Of a DNA stretch of 64,000 bases, positions 1-8,315 are shown in pieces. Under the pieces are notes generated by a model. That model saw only the letters and a program-made list of their open reading frames with translations, did no database searches and was not told where the DNA came from. The stretch covers positions 18,081 to 82,080 of the forward strand of contig JBDGYE010000002.1 in the NCBI GenBank assembly GCA_039584255.1, given 5' to 3'. Position numbers and translations under genes: made by a program. The stretch comes from JBDGYE01 sp039584255 (GTDB lineage: Bacteria > Gemmatimonadota > Gemmatimonadetes > Palauibacterales > Palauibacteraceae). Within the stretch, counting starts at the first letter, position 1. Every line of letters begins with the position of its first letter.

Positions 1-1
1 G

Positions 2-862
2 CGAGAATTCGGCTCCGACCGCGTATTCAACTCCCCGCTCGCGGAGGCGAACATCGTCGGCCGGGCGATCGGAATGGCGATTCGCGGGCTGAAGCCGGTC
101 GCGGAGATTCAGTTCTTCGACTACATCTGGCCTGCCTTCCACCAGCTCCGGAACGAGCTCACGACCGTTCGCTGGCGCTCGAACGGCGCGTTCAAGTGCC
201 CGCTGGTAGTGCGCACGACCTACGGCGGCTACCTGGCGGGCGGCGCCATGTACCATTCCCAGACCGGCGCGTCGCTCTTCACCCACACGCCCGGCATGTG
301 GGTCGTATGCCCGTCCAATGCCGAGGATGCCAACGGACTATTGCGCACGGCGATTCGCTGTGACGACCCCGTTTTGTTCCTGGAGCACAAGCACCTCTAC
401 CGGCAGACCTACAACAAGGGCCTCTATCCGGGCCCCGACTACATGATCCCCTTCGGGCGTGCCGAGGTGGTGCAGGAGGGCGGCGATCTGACGGTGGTCA
501 CGTACGGGGCGCTGGTGGAGCGCACCAGGAAGGCGCTCAAGCAGCTCGAGAAGGAGGGCCGCCCGGTGAGCGCCGAGGTGATCGACCTGCGGACGCTGAA
601 CCCGCTGGACATGGAGACGGTCTCCGCCTCGGTGAAGCGGACGAACCGCCTGCTGGTGGCCTACGAGGATTCCCGGTCCTGGGGCTTCGGCGCGGAGATC
701 TCGGCCCGGATCGCCGACGAGCTCTTCGAGTGGCTGGACGCGCCGGTACGGCGCCTGGCCGCGACGGACACCTTCGTCGGGTACGCACCGGCGCTCGAGG
801 AGGCGATACTTCCCCAGGTGGGCGACATCGCCGAAGCCGTGCTGGAGCTGGCTGGCTACTAG
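2..862 (+). CDS. 2-oxoacid dehydrogenase E1 component, beta part (5'-truncated by window edge)
   Basis: The frame is open from base 2, so the gene starts outside the window; 286 residues are present. It is the ThDP-dependent E1-beta (transketolase-like) part of a branched-chain or pyruvate dehydrogenase. The segment around 20-75 reads as the E1-beta pyrimidine-binding region (FNSPLAEANIVGRAIGMA), and the C-terminal transketolase domain runs from about 450 to 860. It differs from the complete pdhB at 7.3-8.3 kb, so the genome carries at least two E1 systems. In several phyla this type is fused behind an E1-alpha half, which cannot be judged here. Its stop overlaps the end of the convergent next gene by 4 bases. 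Confidence 0.88.
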   Translation, partial: REFGSDRVFNSPLAEANIVGRAIGMAIRGLKPVAEIQFFDYIWPAFHQLRNELTTVRWRSNGAFKCPLVVRTTYGGYLAGGAMYHSQTGASLFTHTPGMWVVCPSNAEDANGLLRTAIRCDDPVLFLEHKHLYRQTYNKGLYPGPDYMIPFGRAEVVQEGGDLTVVTYGALVERTRKALKQLEKEGRPVSAEVIDLRTLNPLDMETVSASVKRTNRLLVAYEDSRSWGFGAEISARIADELFEWLDAPVRRLAATDTFVGYAPALEEAILPQVGDIAEAVLELAGY

Positions 863-1155
863 GGATCCGCCCCGGCGGCGCCGGCCGCGCGCCAATCCCG
901 CCAGCGCCGAAGATCCTCGACCAGCTCCGCGCGTGTCACGCCCGGGCCGGCCAGGCTCACCCCTTCTCCGAACAGGTCGAAGTGGGGCAGCGCGTTTCGC
1001 CGATCGATCCACTCCCCTTTGAGCCCGTACCTACTGCCCCAAGCCACCAGCTCCTCGACCGAGGTGTCGCTGTAGGCGTGAACCAGCGTGTCACCCTTGC
1101 GGACGCCGATGCGGGGGATGTCGCGCTGCGCGGTGTGGTAGTGGAATCGAATCAC
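859..1155 (-). CDS. DUF4031-like small protein
   Basis: A 98-residue protein of unknown function. The layout resembles DUF4031: an N-terminal strand, a short helix that may sort by Ser/Asp (HAYSDTSVEELVAW), then a PHFDLF segment close to the pH-Y-D-L motif of that family. It is convergent with the E1-beta gene and overlaps it by 4 bases at the stop codons. The coding sense is supported by good amino-acid composition and by a start with 140 bases of free upstream sequence. The family assignment is tentative because the protein is small. Confidence 0.6.
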   Translation of the reverse strand: MIRFHYHTAQRDIPRIGVRKGDTLVHAYSDTSVEELVAWGSRYGLKGEWIDRRNALPHFDLFGEGVSLAGPGVTRAELVEDLRRWRDWRAAGAAGADP

Positions 1156-1299
1156 GGCTCACCGGTCATGTCGATGTTGGGTCATGGCACAGGACAGTCT
1201 ACACCGCAGGTTCCCCCGTACACAGGCGAACCCGAACTTCGCTGGCGCTCAGCCGTACTTTAGATGCGGGGGGCAGCAAGCCAGAGAACGGAACTGAGA

Positions 1300-3309
1300 A
1301 TGAGGACAGCAGCGGTCGCCGCACTCGGCTTCCTCGCGGCCACGATGGCCCAACCGGCGTCGTTCATCGCGCCGGCCGAGGCCGGGGCCCCACGGTCGGC
1401 GCCCGCCGACACTCTACCACGCTACGTTCGATCCGGCCTTTCGCTCTACCGCAACCATCCCGACGCGCGAAAGGTCAGGAGGATCGCCGACCGCTGGCAG
1501 GAAGCCGGCGGCCCGGCGAGCGCCGCGGACTCGGTGGCGATGGCGGCCCTGTGGAGGCGCTCCGGGCAGACCCGCGTCGCGCTCGGGCTTCTACCGCCGA
1601 CGGGCGCCGGACGGGTCATGCCACGCGCCAAGCTGGAGCGGGCGCGAATCCTTTTCCAGGCGACGCTCGTCCGGCCGGAGGAACAAGAAGCCTGGCGCGC
1701 CGAAGCCGCGGAGGCCTTCTGGAACGCCTGTGAGAACGCCGATGCCGCCACCCTCGCCGAGCTATGGCTGGACCTTCGCGGCCTGGCGACGCCCGACGAG
1801 CAGGATGAGTGGGCGGAGCTTCCGCCGAGCCCCGGCGCCTGCCCGTGGGTCCGTACCTTCGTCGAGAGCCGGGCCATGCGAATGGCCGTGACCGTCGCCG
1901 AGCGCCTGGAGCTCCATTATCGCCGCCTGCGTGACGCCCGCGCGCGCTACCATCTGAAGACGCCCCGTCTGACTCGAGACCTCACTGATCGCCTGGGCAG
2001 AGCCGACAGCCTGGAGATCGACGATCGAGGACTCCTTCTCCTCCGGATGGGGGAGGCCGACGCGACCGTGGAAACGTTCATGGGCCTCAACGAGACGTGG
2101 GCCTACTTTCGGCCGGAGGGCGCCCGCATCTACCACTTCGCCCCGGTCTCGAAGACCGGATACATAGCCCTCGGCGATTTCCGGATGCTGGAGAACCTCG
2201 CCCACGCTTCCGGCTTCACCATGCCGAGCCAGCTCATGGGAATCGGCGGCGGTCGGCTCTCGCACCTGTACCACTCGCGCCGGGTGCTCGACTATCTGTT
2301 CGCGGAGAGCCTCTTCGGTCAGATGGATCGCCGGATGCGCGCTGCCGGAGACCGGTTCAATCCTGGTTTACAGGGCTTGCTGGCGTGGGAGCGTGAGCGC
2401 AACGAGGCGGACGCGAGATATGCCGTTCAATCGATTCCCGGGGTTCCGGCCGTCGCCCCGGGCGTGAAATTCGCGTACGAGACGCTGCGGTTCCGGGAGC
2501 CGGGAGGGGAGCGAATGGAGGTGTGGGTGCTCGCGTCGGCCCGCGCCGGCGACCTGACGGCGGTGGCCGGCCCGCCGGAAGAGGGAGGCGTGCGATACCA
2601 CGTCGCGGCCGACCTCGCCATGACCGGCCCGGGAGGCTACCGGCTCCGGAGCGGCATGACCGATCCCGTGCTGGACGACCCGCTGCGGGCCGAAGACGGG
2701 ATCCCTCTCAGAGTGCCGATCCATCTCGACCCCGGTCGCTACCCGTTCACCCTGGCCCTTCGGGACGCCGGGGCACCGGCGCGCACGGTGGGCAACTGGG
2801 TCCAGGATACGCTGGCCGTACCGGCTCCACTTCAGGGTCTGCCCGAGGTGAGCGACATCGCCGTGGCCGCCGACTCGGGCGGCGACTGGACGCGCGACGG
2901 GCTTTCCCACCTTAGGGTCGACCCTACCCACGTGGTCGGAGCGAGTGGGGTCGCCCACATCTACTTCGAGGTGTACGGGCTGAGATCCGGGGAGGCGTAT
3001 GAGGTCGAGGTCAGGGTGGTGGCGGAGCAGGAGGCCGAGAGCATCTTCGATCTCGGCCCGGAGGAGCTGGCCTTTACGGTGCGCTTTCCGTCGGAGGTGT
3101 CGCGAGGTCCGGCCGGAATCGGCAGGCACCACATCCGGCTCGAGCTGGTGGATACTCCGCCCGGCGCCTACCTGCTCGCTGTCCGCACAACGGAGCTGGC
3201 GAGCGGCATCTCCAGTCTTCCGGCGATCACGCCCATCTACCGCGTCGCCGTCCCCGATGCCCACTGGACCGAGGCGCCGCGGCGGCGGTCCACCGTCGTG
3301 AACCCATGA
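1300..3309 (+). CDS. GWxTD-like secreted protein
   Basis: A 669-residue exported protein. I chose the ATG at 1300 because it directly starts a signal peptide (MRTAAVAALGFLAATMA); an in-frame ATG at 1264 would add a polar 12-residue leader. The middle (about residues 220-330) carries the DDRG...MGEAD and ETWAYF segments typical of GWxTD-domain proteins of Gemmatimonadota and Acidobacteriota. The C-terminal third is a beta-rich, Ig-like region. The role of the family is not known. It stands alone on the + strand, followed by a hairpin shared with the convergent gene. Confidence 0.65.
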   Translation: MRTAAVAALGFLAATMAQPASFIAPAEAGAPRSAPADTLPRYVRSGLSLYRNHPDARKVRRIADRWQEAGGPASAADSVAMAALWRRSGQTRVALGLLPPTGAGRVMPRAKLERARILFQATLVRPEEQEAWRAEAAEAFWNACENADAATLAELWLDLRGLATPDEQDEWAELPPSPGACPWVRTFVESRAMRMAVTVAERLELHYRRLRDARARYHLKTPRLTRDLTDRLGRADSLEIDDRGLLLLRMGEADATVETFMGLNETWAYFRPEGARIYHFAPVSKTGYIALGDFRMLENLAHASGFTMPSQLMGIGGGRLSHLYHSRRVLDYLFAESLFGQMDRRMRAAGDRFNPGLQGLLAWERERNEADARYAVQSIPGVPAVAPGVKFAYETLRFREPGGERMEVWVLASARAGDLTAVAGPPEEGGVRYHVAADLAMTGPGGYRLRSGMTDPVLDDPLRAEDGIPLRVPIHLDPGRYPFTLALRDAGAPARTVGNWVQDTLAVPAPLQGLPEVSDIAVAADSGGDWTRDGLSHLRVDPTHVVGASGVAHIYFEVYGLRSGEAYEVEVRVVAEQEAESIFDLGPEELAFTVRFPSEVSRGPAGIGRHHIRLELVDTPPGAYLLAVRTTELASGISSLPAITPIYRVAVPDAHWTEAPRRRSTVVNP

Positions 3310-3314
3310 GAGGA

Positions 3315-3341
3315 GAGGTCGCTGCGACTGGCAGCGACCTC
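3315..3341. terminator. hairpin between convergent genes
   Basis: A perfect 10-bp inverted repeat (GAGGTCGCTG/CAGCGACCTC) with a 7-base loop sits 6 bases after the stop of the GWxTD-like gene and 9 bases before the stop of the opposing gene. There is no clear T-run on either strand, so it is a candidate bidirectional terminator only. Confidence 0.5.
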
Positions 3342-3349
3342 CTCACGCC

Positions 3350-4516
3350 TCAGCGACCGTGCTCGCCGTGGTCGCCGTGCTCCTCCTGGCCGTTCTCGTT
3401 CTCCCCCGCCTCGGGCCCTTCCATCTTCATGCCCTCGCCGCCCATGTCGTGGGCGCCGTGGCCGTGGCCGCCCAGCTTCTCGGGGGCCTCGAGCGTGTTG
3501 ATCAGGTCGGCCACGTAGTCAGGGTTGTCCCGATTGAACTCGGGCCACTGCACGTCCTTGGCCGCCCAGACGATGCCTCCGATCTCACCCATTCCGCCGT
3601 CGGGCGTCGGCCGCTCCGTCGGGTTCTCGTACTCGACGTAGATTCGGTAGACGTGGTCGGTCTCGATCTTGATGCCGCCGCGCCACCAGAACCTCCCCTC
3701 CGGGACACCGGTGACCGCCCCATGCTGGTCGACCTCCGGCTCCGCCTCCCAGATCGTCTTCGACTCGGTGACGTCCTCGAGCCTGAGAACCGTGGCGTAG
3801 TTGTGAAGATGCCCGCCGATGCCGAGGATGCGGCCCTCGATGGCCGGAGTTCCCTCCCAGGACTTGACCGTCTTACCCGGCGGGACGGGAAAGTCCTTGA
3901 GGCCGACCGGTCCCATGACGTCCAGGTAGAACGGATAGACGTCACGCGGCTGCATGAAGCCGTCCTCCTCGAGGCTGTAGAAGAGGCGGACGCGCAGGTA
4001 AGCCTCCGGATAGTCGCTACCCGTGCCGTTGGCGAACATCGCCGAGATGATCATCCGGTCCCCCGCCTGGATCGGGTAGCCCAGGAGCCCCGGCAGTTCC
4101 TTCTTGCTGGTCTCCCGGCCGGCCGCCAGAACGCGCCTGGCTATGGGCGAGAACAGGTCGCGCTTGTCCGGGTCGATGAAGTTGACGTGGTGCAGCGTCT
4201 CCATCGGGATCGCGTTGCCCTCGCCGTCCACCATCTGCGCATCGAAGCCGTGGAGCCAACCGTCCACCGGAATCTCTGCCATCTGAATCGGGAGGCGAAG
4301 GTGGGGCATGTCGTTCGGAAGATCGAGGGGCCCGATGACGAACTCGGCCGTCCGGTCCTCCTCGTGATTCACGACCTGTACGTACTCGTTCTGATCTACC
4401 GGAAGGTCCGGTCGAACGAGCTTCTGGCCGTGCTGGTGATCTTGGGCCGAAAGCGCTGCAGGAACCGCCAGCAGGAGCGCCGCCAGGGCAATCGACCTCG
4501 TCGCGCGATTGATCAT
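3350..4516 (-). CDS. secreted protein with PHM-like copper-site layout and His-rich tail
   Basis: 388 residues with a signal peptide (cleavage near SAQ, residue 25). Residues HH109-110, HLH236-238 and M309 are spaced much like the two copper sites of peptidylglycine monooxygenase (H107/H108, H242/H244, M314 in rat PHM). The third CuH ligand (PHM H172) has no counterpart; no His lies between 110 and 236, and M160 sits near the expected place. The last 39 residues are rich in His, Gly, Glu and Met (HGHGAHDMGG, EEHGDHGEHG), suggesting metal binding. It may be a periplasmic copper-binding oxygenase-fold protein; substrate unknown. It is transcribed alone. Confidence 0.6.
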   Translation of the reverse strand: MINRATRSIALAALLLAVPAALSAQDHQHGQKLVRPDLPVDQNEYVQVVNHEEDRTAEFVIGPLDLPNDMPHLRLPIQMAEIPVDGWLHGFDAQMVDGEGNAIPMETLHHVNFIDPDKRDLFSPIARRVLAAGRETSKKELPGLLGYPIQAGDRMIISAMFANGTGSDYPEAYLRVRLFYSLEEDGFMQPRDVYPFYLDVMGPVGLKDFPVPPGKTVKSWEGTPAIEGRILGIGGHLHNYATVLRLEDVTESKTIWEAEPEVDQHGAVTGVPEGRFWWRGGIKIETDHVYRIYVEYENPTERPTPDGGMGEIGGIVWAAKDVQWPEFNRDNPDYVADLINTLEAPEKLGGHGHGAHDMGGEGMKMEGPEAGENENGQEEHGDHGEHGR

Positions 4517-4766
4517 TGGATCCGACTCCGACTATTTGTTCATCACGACCGGACGCCGCGGCGGCATGCGGCCACCTTCATCGCTCCGCAGAGCCTCTCG
4601 TATGGAATGCGCACCGAATATATGTCACCCAAGGTGATGGTTCAACGAGATTTCGCGACAGCGCGGGGGGCGTCGTACGCTGCCTTCCAGGTAATCGAAA
4701 CGCCCGGCCGAAGCGGCTCGGGCGCTGTCGAGTCCTGGCCCCGCGGGCCCCGGGAACGGCGGGGCG

Positions 4767-5012
4767 TCAGGGAAGGGGCACGTCGAAGTAGACGTAGTTC
4801 TTCTCTATGAAGTCTGTCCACTCCTCGGGGACCTCGTCGTCCGGGAAGATCGCCTCGACAGGACACTCCGGGACGCAGGCTCCGCAGTCGATGCATTCCT
4901 CGGGGTGGATATAGTACATGTCCTCACCCTCGTAGATGCAGTCCACCGGACACACATCGACGCACGAGGCGTCCTTGGTGCCGATGCAAGGCTGAGTGAT
5001 TATGTAAGTCAT
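4767..5012 (-). CDS. fdxA: 7Fe ferredoxin ([3Fe-4S]/[4Fe-4S])
   Basis: An 81-residue bacterial ferredoxin and small electron carrier. Cys9, Cys17, Cys21 and Cys25 (C-x7-C-x3-C-P-x2-C) and Cys40, Cys43, Cys46 and Cys50 (C-x2-C-x2-C-x3-C-P) match the 7Fe pattern of Thermus and Azotobacter ferredoxins. The extended acidic C-terminus (EEWTDFIEKNYVYFDVPLP) is usual for this group. The ATG at 5012 has the Shine-Dalgarno AGGGGA upstream; a much longer in-frame reading exists but runs through lipA antisense. Divergent from lipA, whose product needs reduced iron-sulfur chemistry; a functional link is only inference. Confidence 0.93.
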   Translation of the reverse strand: MTYIITQPCIGTKDASCVDVCPVDCIYEGEDMYYIHPEECIDCGACVPECPVEAIFPDDEVPEEWTDFIEKNYVYFDVPLP

Positions 5013-5193
5013 TGTTCCCCTGCACGTTGTCTTGCGGCGACGCTGTGGCTGTCCCGGTGTCCATCGCTTCAGCCGGCCACCGGATCCAGAATCGGGTAGC
5101 AGAATACCGTTCGCTACCGGACCAGGCAACGTCGGTCCGGAGTACGCGGAACCCGGTGGCGTCAGACGTGTTATCCAATCCCGGCCCGATTTG

Positions 5194-5223
5194 TTGGACT
5201 TGCCAGTTTGGAGCCGGTAGTTT
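5194..5223 (+). promoter_or_regulatory. candidate sigma70 promoter for lipA cluster
   Basis: TTGGAC at 5194-5199 and TAGTTT at 5218-5223 are separated by 18 bases, about 60 bases before the lipA start, in the intergenic gap to the divergent ferredoxin gene. Sequence match only; the spacing is slightly long. Confidence 0.3.
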
Positions 5224-5282
5224 CCGCCGTCCGTCCCGGGCGTGCCCGCGACGGACGCCGTTTGAAAGCACAGCGAGGGTCG

Positions 5283-6257
5283 ATGAAGCGACTCAAGGTC
5301 ATACAGCCGGCCGGCAACGCCGCGGTCTACCGTGTCCCCGCCGGCCAGATGGCCGCCGAGGCGGCGCCGGATGCACACCTGTGGCCCAGGCGGAAGCCGG
5401 GCTGGCTCCGGGTGCGCGCCCCTGGCGGCGACAGGTACCGTCATCTGAAGCAGCTGATGAGGGACCTCGGCCTCAACTCGGTATGCGAGGAAGCGCACTG
5501 CCCGAACATCGGTGAGTGCTGGGAGTCCGGGACCGCCACCTTCCTCATCATGGGCGACAAGTGCACCCGGAACTGCCCCTACTGCGCCATCGCTCACGGA
5601 CGGCCCGAGGAGCTGGACGAAGACGAGCCGCGCCGCGTGGCCGAGATGATACGGGAGCTTCGCCTCCGGCACGTGGTCATAACCTCCGTGGACCGCGACG
5701 ATCTGCCCGACGGGGGAGCACAAATCTTCGCCTCCGTGATCGAGGAGATCCGGCTGCGGATCCCCGATTGCTCGATCGAGGTACTGACGCCGGACTTCCA
5801 GGGCGATCCCGAAGCCATCGCCACGGTCATGGCCGCACGTCCCGAGATCTTCAACCACAACATGGAAACGGTGCGACGGCTGCACCGGACCGCCCGTCCG
5901 GGCGGACGCTACGAGCGTTCTCTGGGCGTGCTGCGGAGGGCTCGGGAGCTGGACCCGGGGGTCCTGATAAAGACCGGCATCATGCTTGGCCTGGGCGAAA
6001 GCGAGGACGACGTACGCCAGTTCCTTCACGACGCCCTGGGTGCAGGCGTGCAGATCCTGACGCTCGGGCAGTATCTGCGGCCGTCCGAGCGGCACATCGC
6101 GATCGACCGGTACGTTTCGCAAGAGGAGTTCGCGGGCTGGAAGCGCTACGGTGAGGAGATCGGCTTCCTGCACGTGGAAAGCGGACCTCTCGTTCGCAGT
6201 AGCTACCACGCGCGCGAGCAGGTGGAGGAGTTGCAGGCGAGCGCCGGCGCGGCCTGA
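5283..6257 (+). CDS. lipA: lipoyl synthase
   Basis: 324 residues, a radical SAM enzyme that inserts two sulfurs into octanoyl groups on E2 and related lipoyl domains. The auxiliary cluster cysteines are C68, C73, C79 (C-x4-C-x5-C). The radical SAM triad is C94, C98, C101 (CTRNCPYC). The conserved RSSYHA lies at 305-310. The ATG at 5283 follows GCGAGGG; an upstream in-frame ATG at 5208 would add a non-conserved basic leader. It is the first gene of a run with the pyruvate dehydrogenase subunits, whose E2 is its substrate, and lipB follows the run. Confidence 0.96.
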   Translation: MKRLKVIQPAGNAAVYRVPAGQMAAEAAPDAHLWPRRKPGWLRVRAPGGDRYRHLKQLMRDLGLNSVCEEAHCPNIGECWESGTATFLIMGDKCTRNCPYCAIAHGRPEELDEDEPRRVAEMIRELRLRHVVITSVDRDDLPDGGAQIFASVIEEIRLRIPDCSIEVLTPDFQGDPEAIATVMAARPEIFNHNMETVRRLHRTARPGGRYERSLGVLRRARELDPGVLIKTGIMLGLGESEDDVRQFLHDALGAGVQILTLGQYLRPSERHIAIDRYVSQEEFAGWKRYGEEIGFLHVESGPLVRSSYHAREQVEELQASAGAA

Positions 6258-6273
6258 AAAGGAGTCCAGTCGT

Positions 6274-7320
6274 TTGGCGAAGACTGAAGAAGGAGTCAAG
6301 CAGAGCGAATCCCTGGTACTGCCCCGGGAGAAGCTCATCGAGATGCTCCGCTGGATGGTGCTCGCGCGCCGCTTCGAGGAGAAGTGCGCCCAGGCCTATC
6401 AGATGGGCAAGATCGGTGGCTTCTGCCACCTCTACATAGGGCAGGAGGCGGTGGCAGCGGGTGCGATCATGGCCCTGCGGGACGACGACTACGTGATCAC
6501 GGCCTACCGCGATCACGCGCAGGCTCTGATCCGCGGCGTCAGCCCCCAGGCCGTGATGGCCGAGTTGTACGGGCGGGTAGACGGGTGCTCCGGTGGCGCC
6601 GGCGGCTCGATGCACCTGTTCGATCGGAGCGTCAACTTCCTGGGTGGCCACGGGATCGTGGGCACGCACCTTCCGGTGGCGGCCGGAGTCGGCTACGCCA
6701 TCAAGTATCGAAAGAGCGACCAGGTCGTCCTCTGCTTCTTCGGAGACTCCGTCGTCAACGGGGGTCCCTTCCACGAGGCCTTCAACATGACCGCCAAGTG
6801 GGAGCTTCCGGTCGTCTACGTCGTCGAGAACAACTCCTACGGCATGGGCACCGATATCGACCGCGTGGCGGCCGTCGAGCAGCTGTTCACACGCGCCTGC
6901 GCCTACCAGGGGAAGCGGGCGGAGCAGGTGGACGGCCAGGACGTGATGGCCGTGTACGAGGCGGTGAGCCGTGCGGTGCATCGGGCGCGGGAGGAGGTTC
7001 GGCCCACCTTCATCGAGGCGGTGACCTACCGGTACCTTGGGCACTCCATGTCCGATCCGGCGCACGGCACCTACCGGACCCGCGAGGAGGTTCAGCGGGA
7101 GAGGCAGAACGATCCGATCAACAACTTCCTCGACCGCCTCATCGGCGCCGGCATCTGCACCGACGAGGAGTACAAGGAGCTGGACCGGGAGATCATCGCC
7201 GAGGTGGAGCAGGCCGCGGAATACGCGGAGAGCAGCCCGGCGCCCGATAGAGACGAGATCTACAGCCACGTCTACTCCGACGAGTACGGAGACCTGGCCA
7301 GGAGGGACCGGTGGCGGTAG
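6274..7320 (+). CDS. pdhA: pyruvate dehydrogenase E1 subunit alpha
   Basis: 348 residues from a TTG start at 6274, chosen because AAGGAG ends 9 bases before it; an in-frame ATG at 6151 lies inside lipA. ThDP-binding E1-alpha that decarboxylates pyruvate and transfers acetyl to lipoyl-E2. The ThDP motif reads GDS at 157-159 through ENN at 185-187, with Ser instead of the more common Gly. The phosphorylation-loop region and GTHLPVAAGVGYA are typical. It starts 16 bases after lipA, and the next gene overlaps its end by 10 bases with its own Shine-Dalgarno inside, which suggests coupled translation. Confidence 0.95.
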   Translation: MAKTEEGVKQSESLVLPREKLIEMLRWMVLARRFEEKCAQAYQMGKIGGFCHLYIGQEAVAAGAIMALRDDDYVITAYRDHAQALIRGVSPQAVMAELYGRVDGCSGGAGGSMHLFDRSVNFLGGHGIVGTHLPVAAGVGYAIKYRKSDQVVLCFFGDSVVNGGPFHEAFNMTAKWELPVVYVVENNSYGMGTDIDRVAAVEQLFTRACAYQGKRAEQVDGQDVMAVYEAVSRAVHRAREEVRPTFIEAVTYRYLGHSMSDPAHGTYRTREEVQRERQNDPINNFLDRLIGAGICTDEEYKELDREIIAEVEQAAEYAESSPAPDRDEIYSHVYSDEYGDLARRDRWR

Positions 7321-8294
7321 TCACGTACCGGGAAGCACTCAACCGCGCGCTGACCGAGGAGATGGAGCGGGACGAGCGTGTCTTCGTGATCGGCGAGGAA
7401 GTCGGCGAGTACGACGGGGCCTACAAGGTCTCCAAGGGTCTGCTGGACCGCTTCGGCGAGTGGCGCGTTCGCGACACGCCGATCGCCGAGAACGGCTTTG
7501 CCGGCCTCGGTGTGGGTGCGGCCGTAGCCGGCCTGCGTCCGGTGGTGGAGTTCATGACCTGGAACTTCGCCCTGCTGGCCTACGACGCCATCGTGAACTC
7601 GGCGGCCAAGTTCTACTACATGTCCGGCGGCCAGTACAACGTGCCGATCGTCTTCCGCGGGCCGGGCGGCTCCGCGCTCCAGCTCGCCGCGCAGCACTCA
7701 CAGGTGCCGGATCCGTGGTACGCCAACATCCCGGGTCTCAAGGTATGCACGCCGGCGACTCCGGCGGACGCGCTGGGCCTGCTCAAGACAGCCATCCGCG
7801 ACGATGACCCCGTGGTCTTCATCGAGGGCGAGCTCCTATACAACGTGAAGGGGGAAGTGCCGGAGGAAGAGCACTTCGTGCCGCTGGGGGTGGCCGACGT
7901 CAAGCGCTCCGGTGAGGACATCACGATCGTCGCCCACTCGAAGATGGTCCACGTCGCCATGCAGGCGGCGGAAAGAGCGGCGACGGAGCTCGAGGTCGAG
8001 GCGGAAGTCGTGGACCTCCGCAGCCTGCGCCCGCTGGACGCGGATACGGTCGTCGCCTCGGTGCGCAAGACGAACCGGGCCGTGGTGGTCGAGGAGGGCT
8101 GGCCGGTGGCCGGGATCGGCGCTCAGATCGTGGACGACATCCAGCGCGAGGCGTTCGACGATCTCGATGCGCCCATCGCCAGGGTGTCGGGCCTCGACGT
8201 CCCGATGCACTACGCCCGGAGTCTCGAGAAGCTCATAGTGCCGAGTCCGGACGCCGTCCTGAGCGCGGTCAAGCACCTGTGTTACCTGGACTGA
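7311..8294 (+). CDS. pdhB: pyruvate dehydrogenase E1 subunit beta
   Basis: 327 residues from GTG at 7311, preceded by CAGGAGGGA within the end of pdhA. It forms the alpha2beta2 E1 enzyme with PdhA. The N-terminal segment VFVIGEEVGEYDGAYKVSKG and the C-terminal transketolase domain (VVDLRSLRPLDADTV) are characteristic. It is clearly paralogous to the truncated E1-beta at the window start but more like true pyruvate E1-beta. Part of the lipA-pdhABC-lpd-lipB run. Confidence 0.95.
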   Translation: MAVVTYREALNRALTEEMERDERVFVIGEEVGEYDGAYKVSKGLLDRFGEWRVRDTPIAENGFAGLGVGAAVAGLRPVVEFMTWNFALLAYDAIVNSAAKFYYMSGGQYNVPIVFRGPGGSALQLAAQHSQVPDPWYANIPGLKVCTPATPADALGLLKTAIRDDDPVVFIEGELLYNVKGEVPEEEHFVPLGVADVKRSGEDITIVAHSKMVHVAMQAAERAATELEVEAEVVDLRSLRPLDADTVVASVRKTNRAVVVEEGWPVAGIGAQIVDDIQREAFDDLDAPIARVSGLDVPMHYARSLEKLIVPSPDAVLSAVKHLCYLD

Positions 8295-8315
8295 CGACGC
8301 CGGGACAGGAGTGAA

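Noticed and set aside
3359..4810. A long open frame of 483 codons on the + strand
   Set aside because: It is antisense to the secreted copper-type protein; its sequence is rich in Arg, Val, Asp and Leu with no family resemblance, while the minus strand has a signal peptide and conserved motifs.
5980..7269. A 429-codon minus-strand frame
   Set aside because: It lies antisense to pdhA and the end of lipA. Long shadow frames are expected in GC-rich DNA, and no motif is present.
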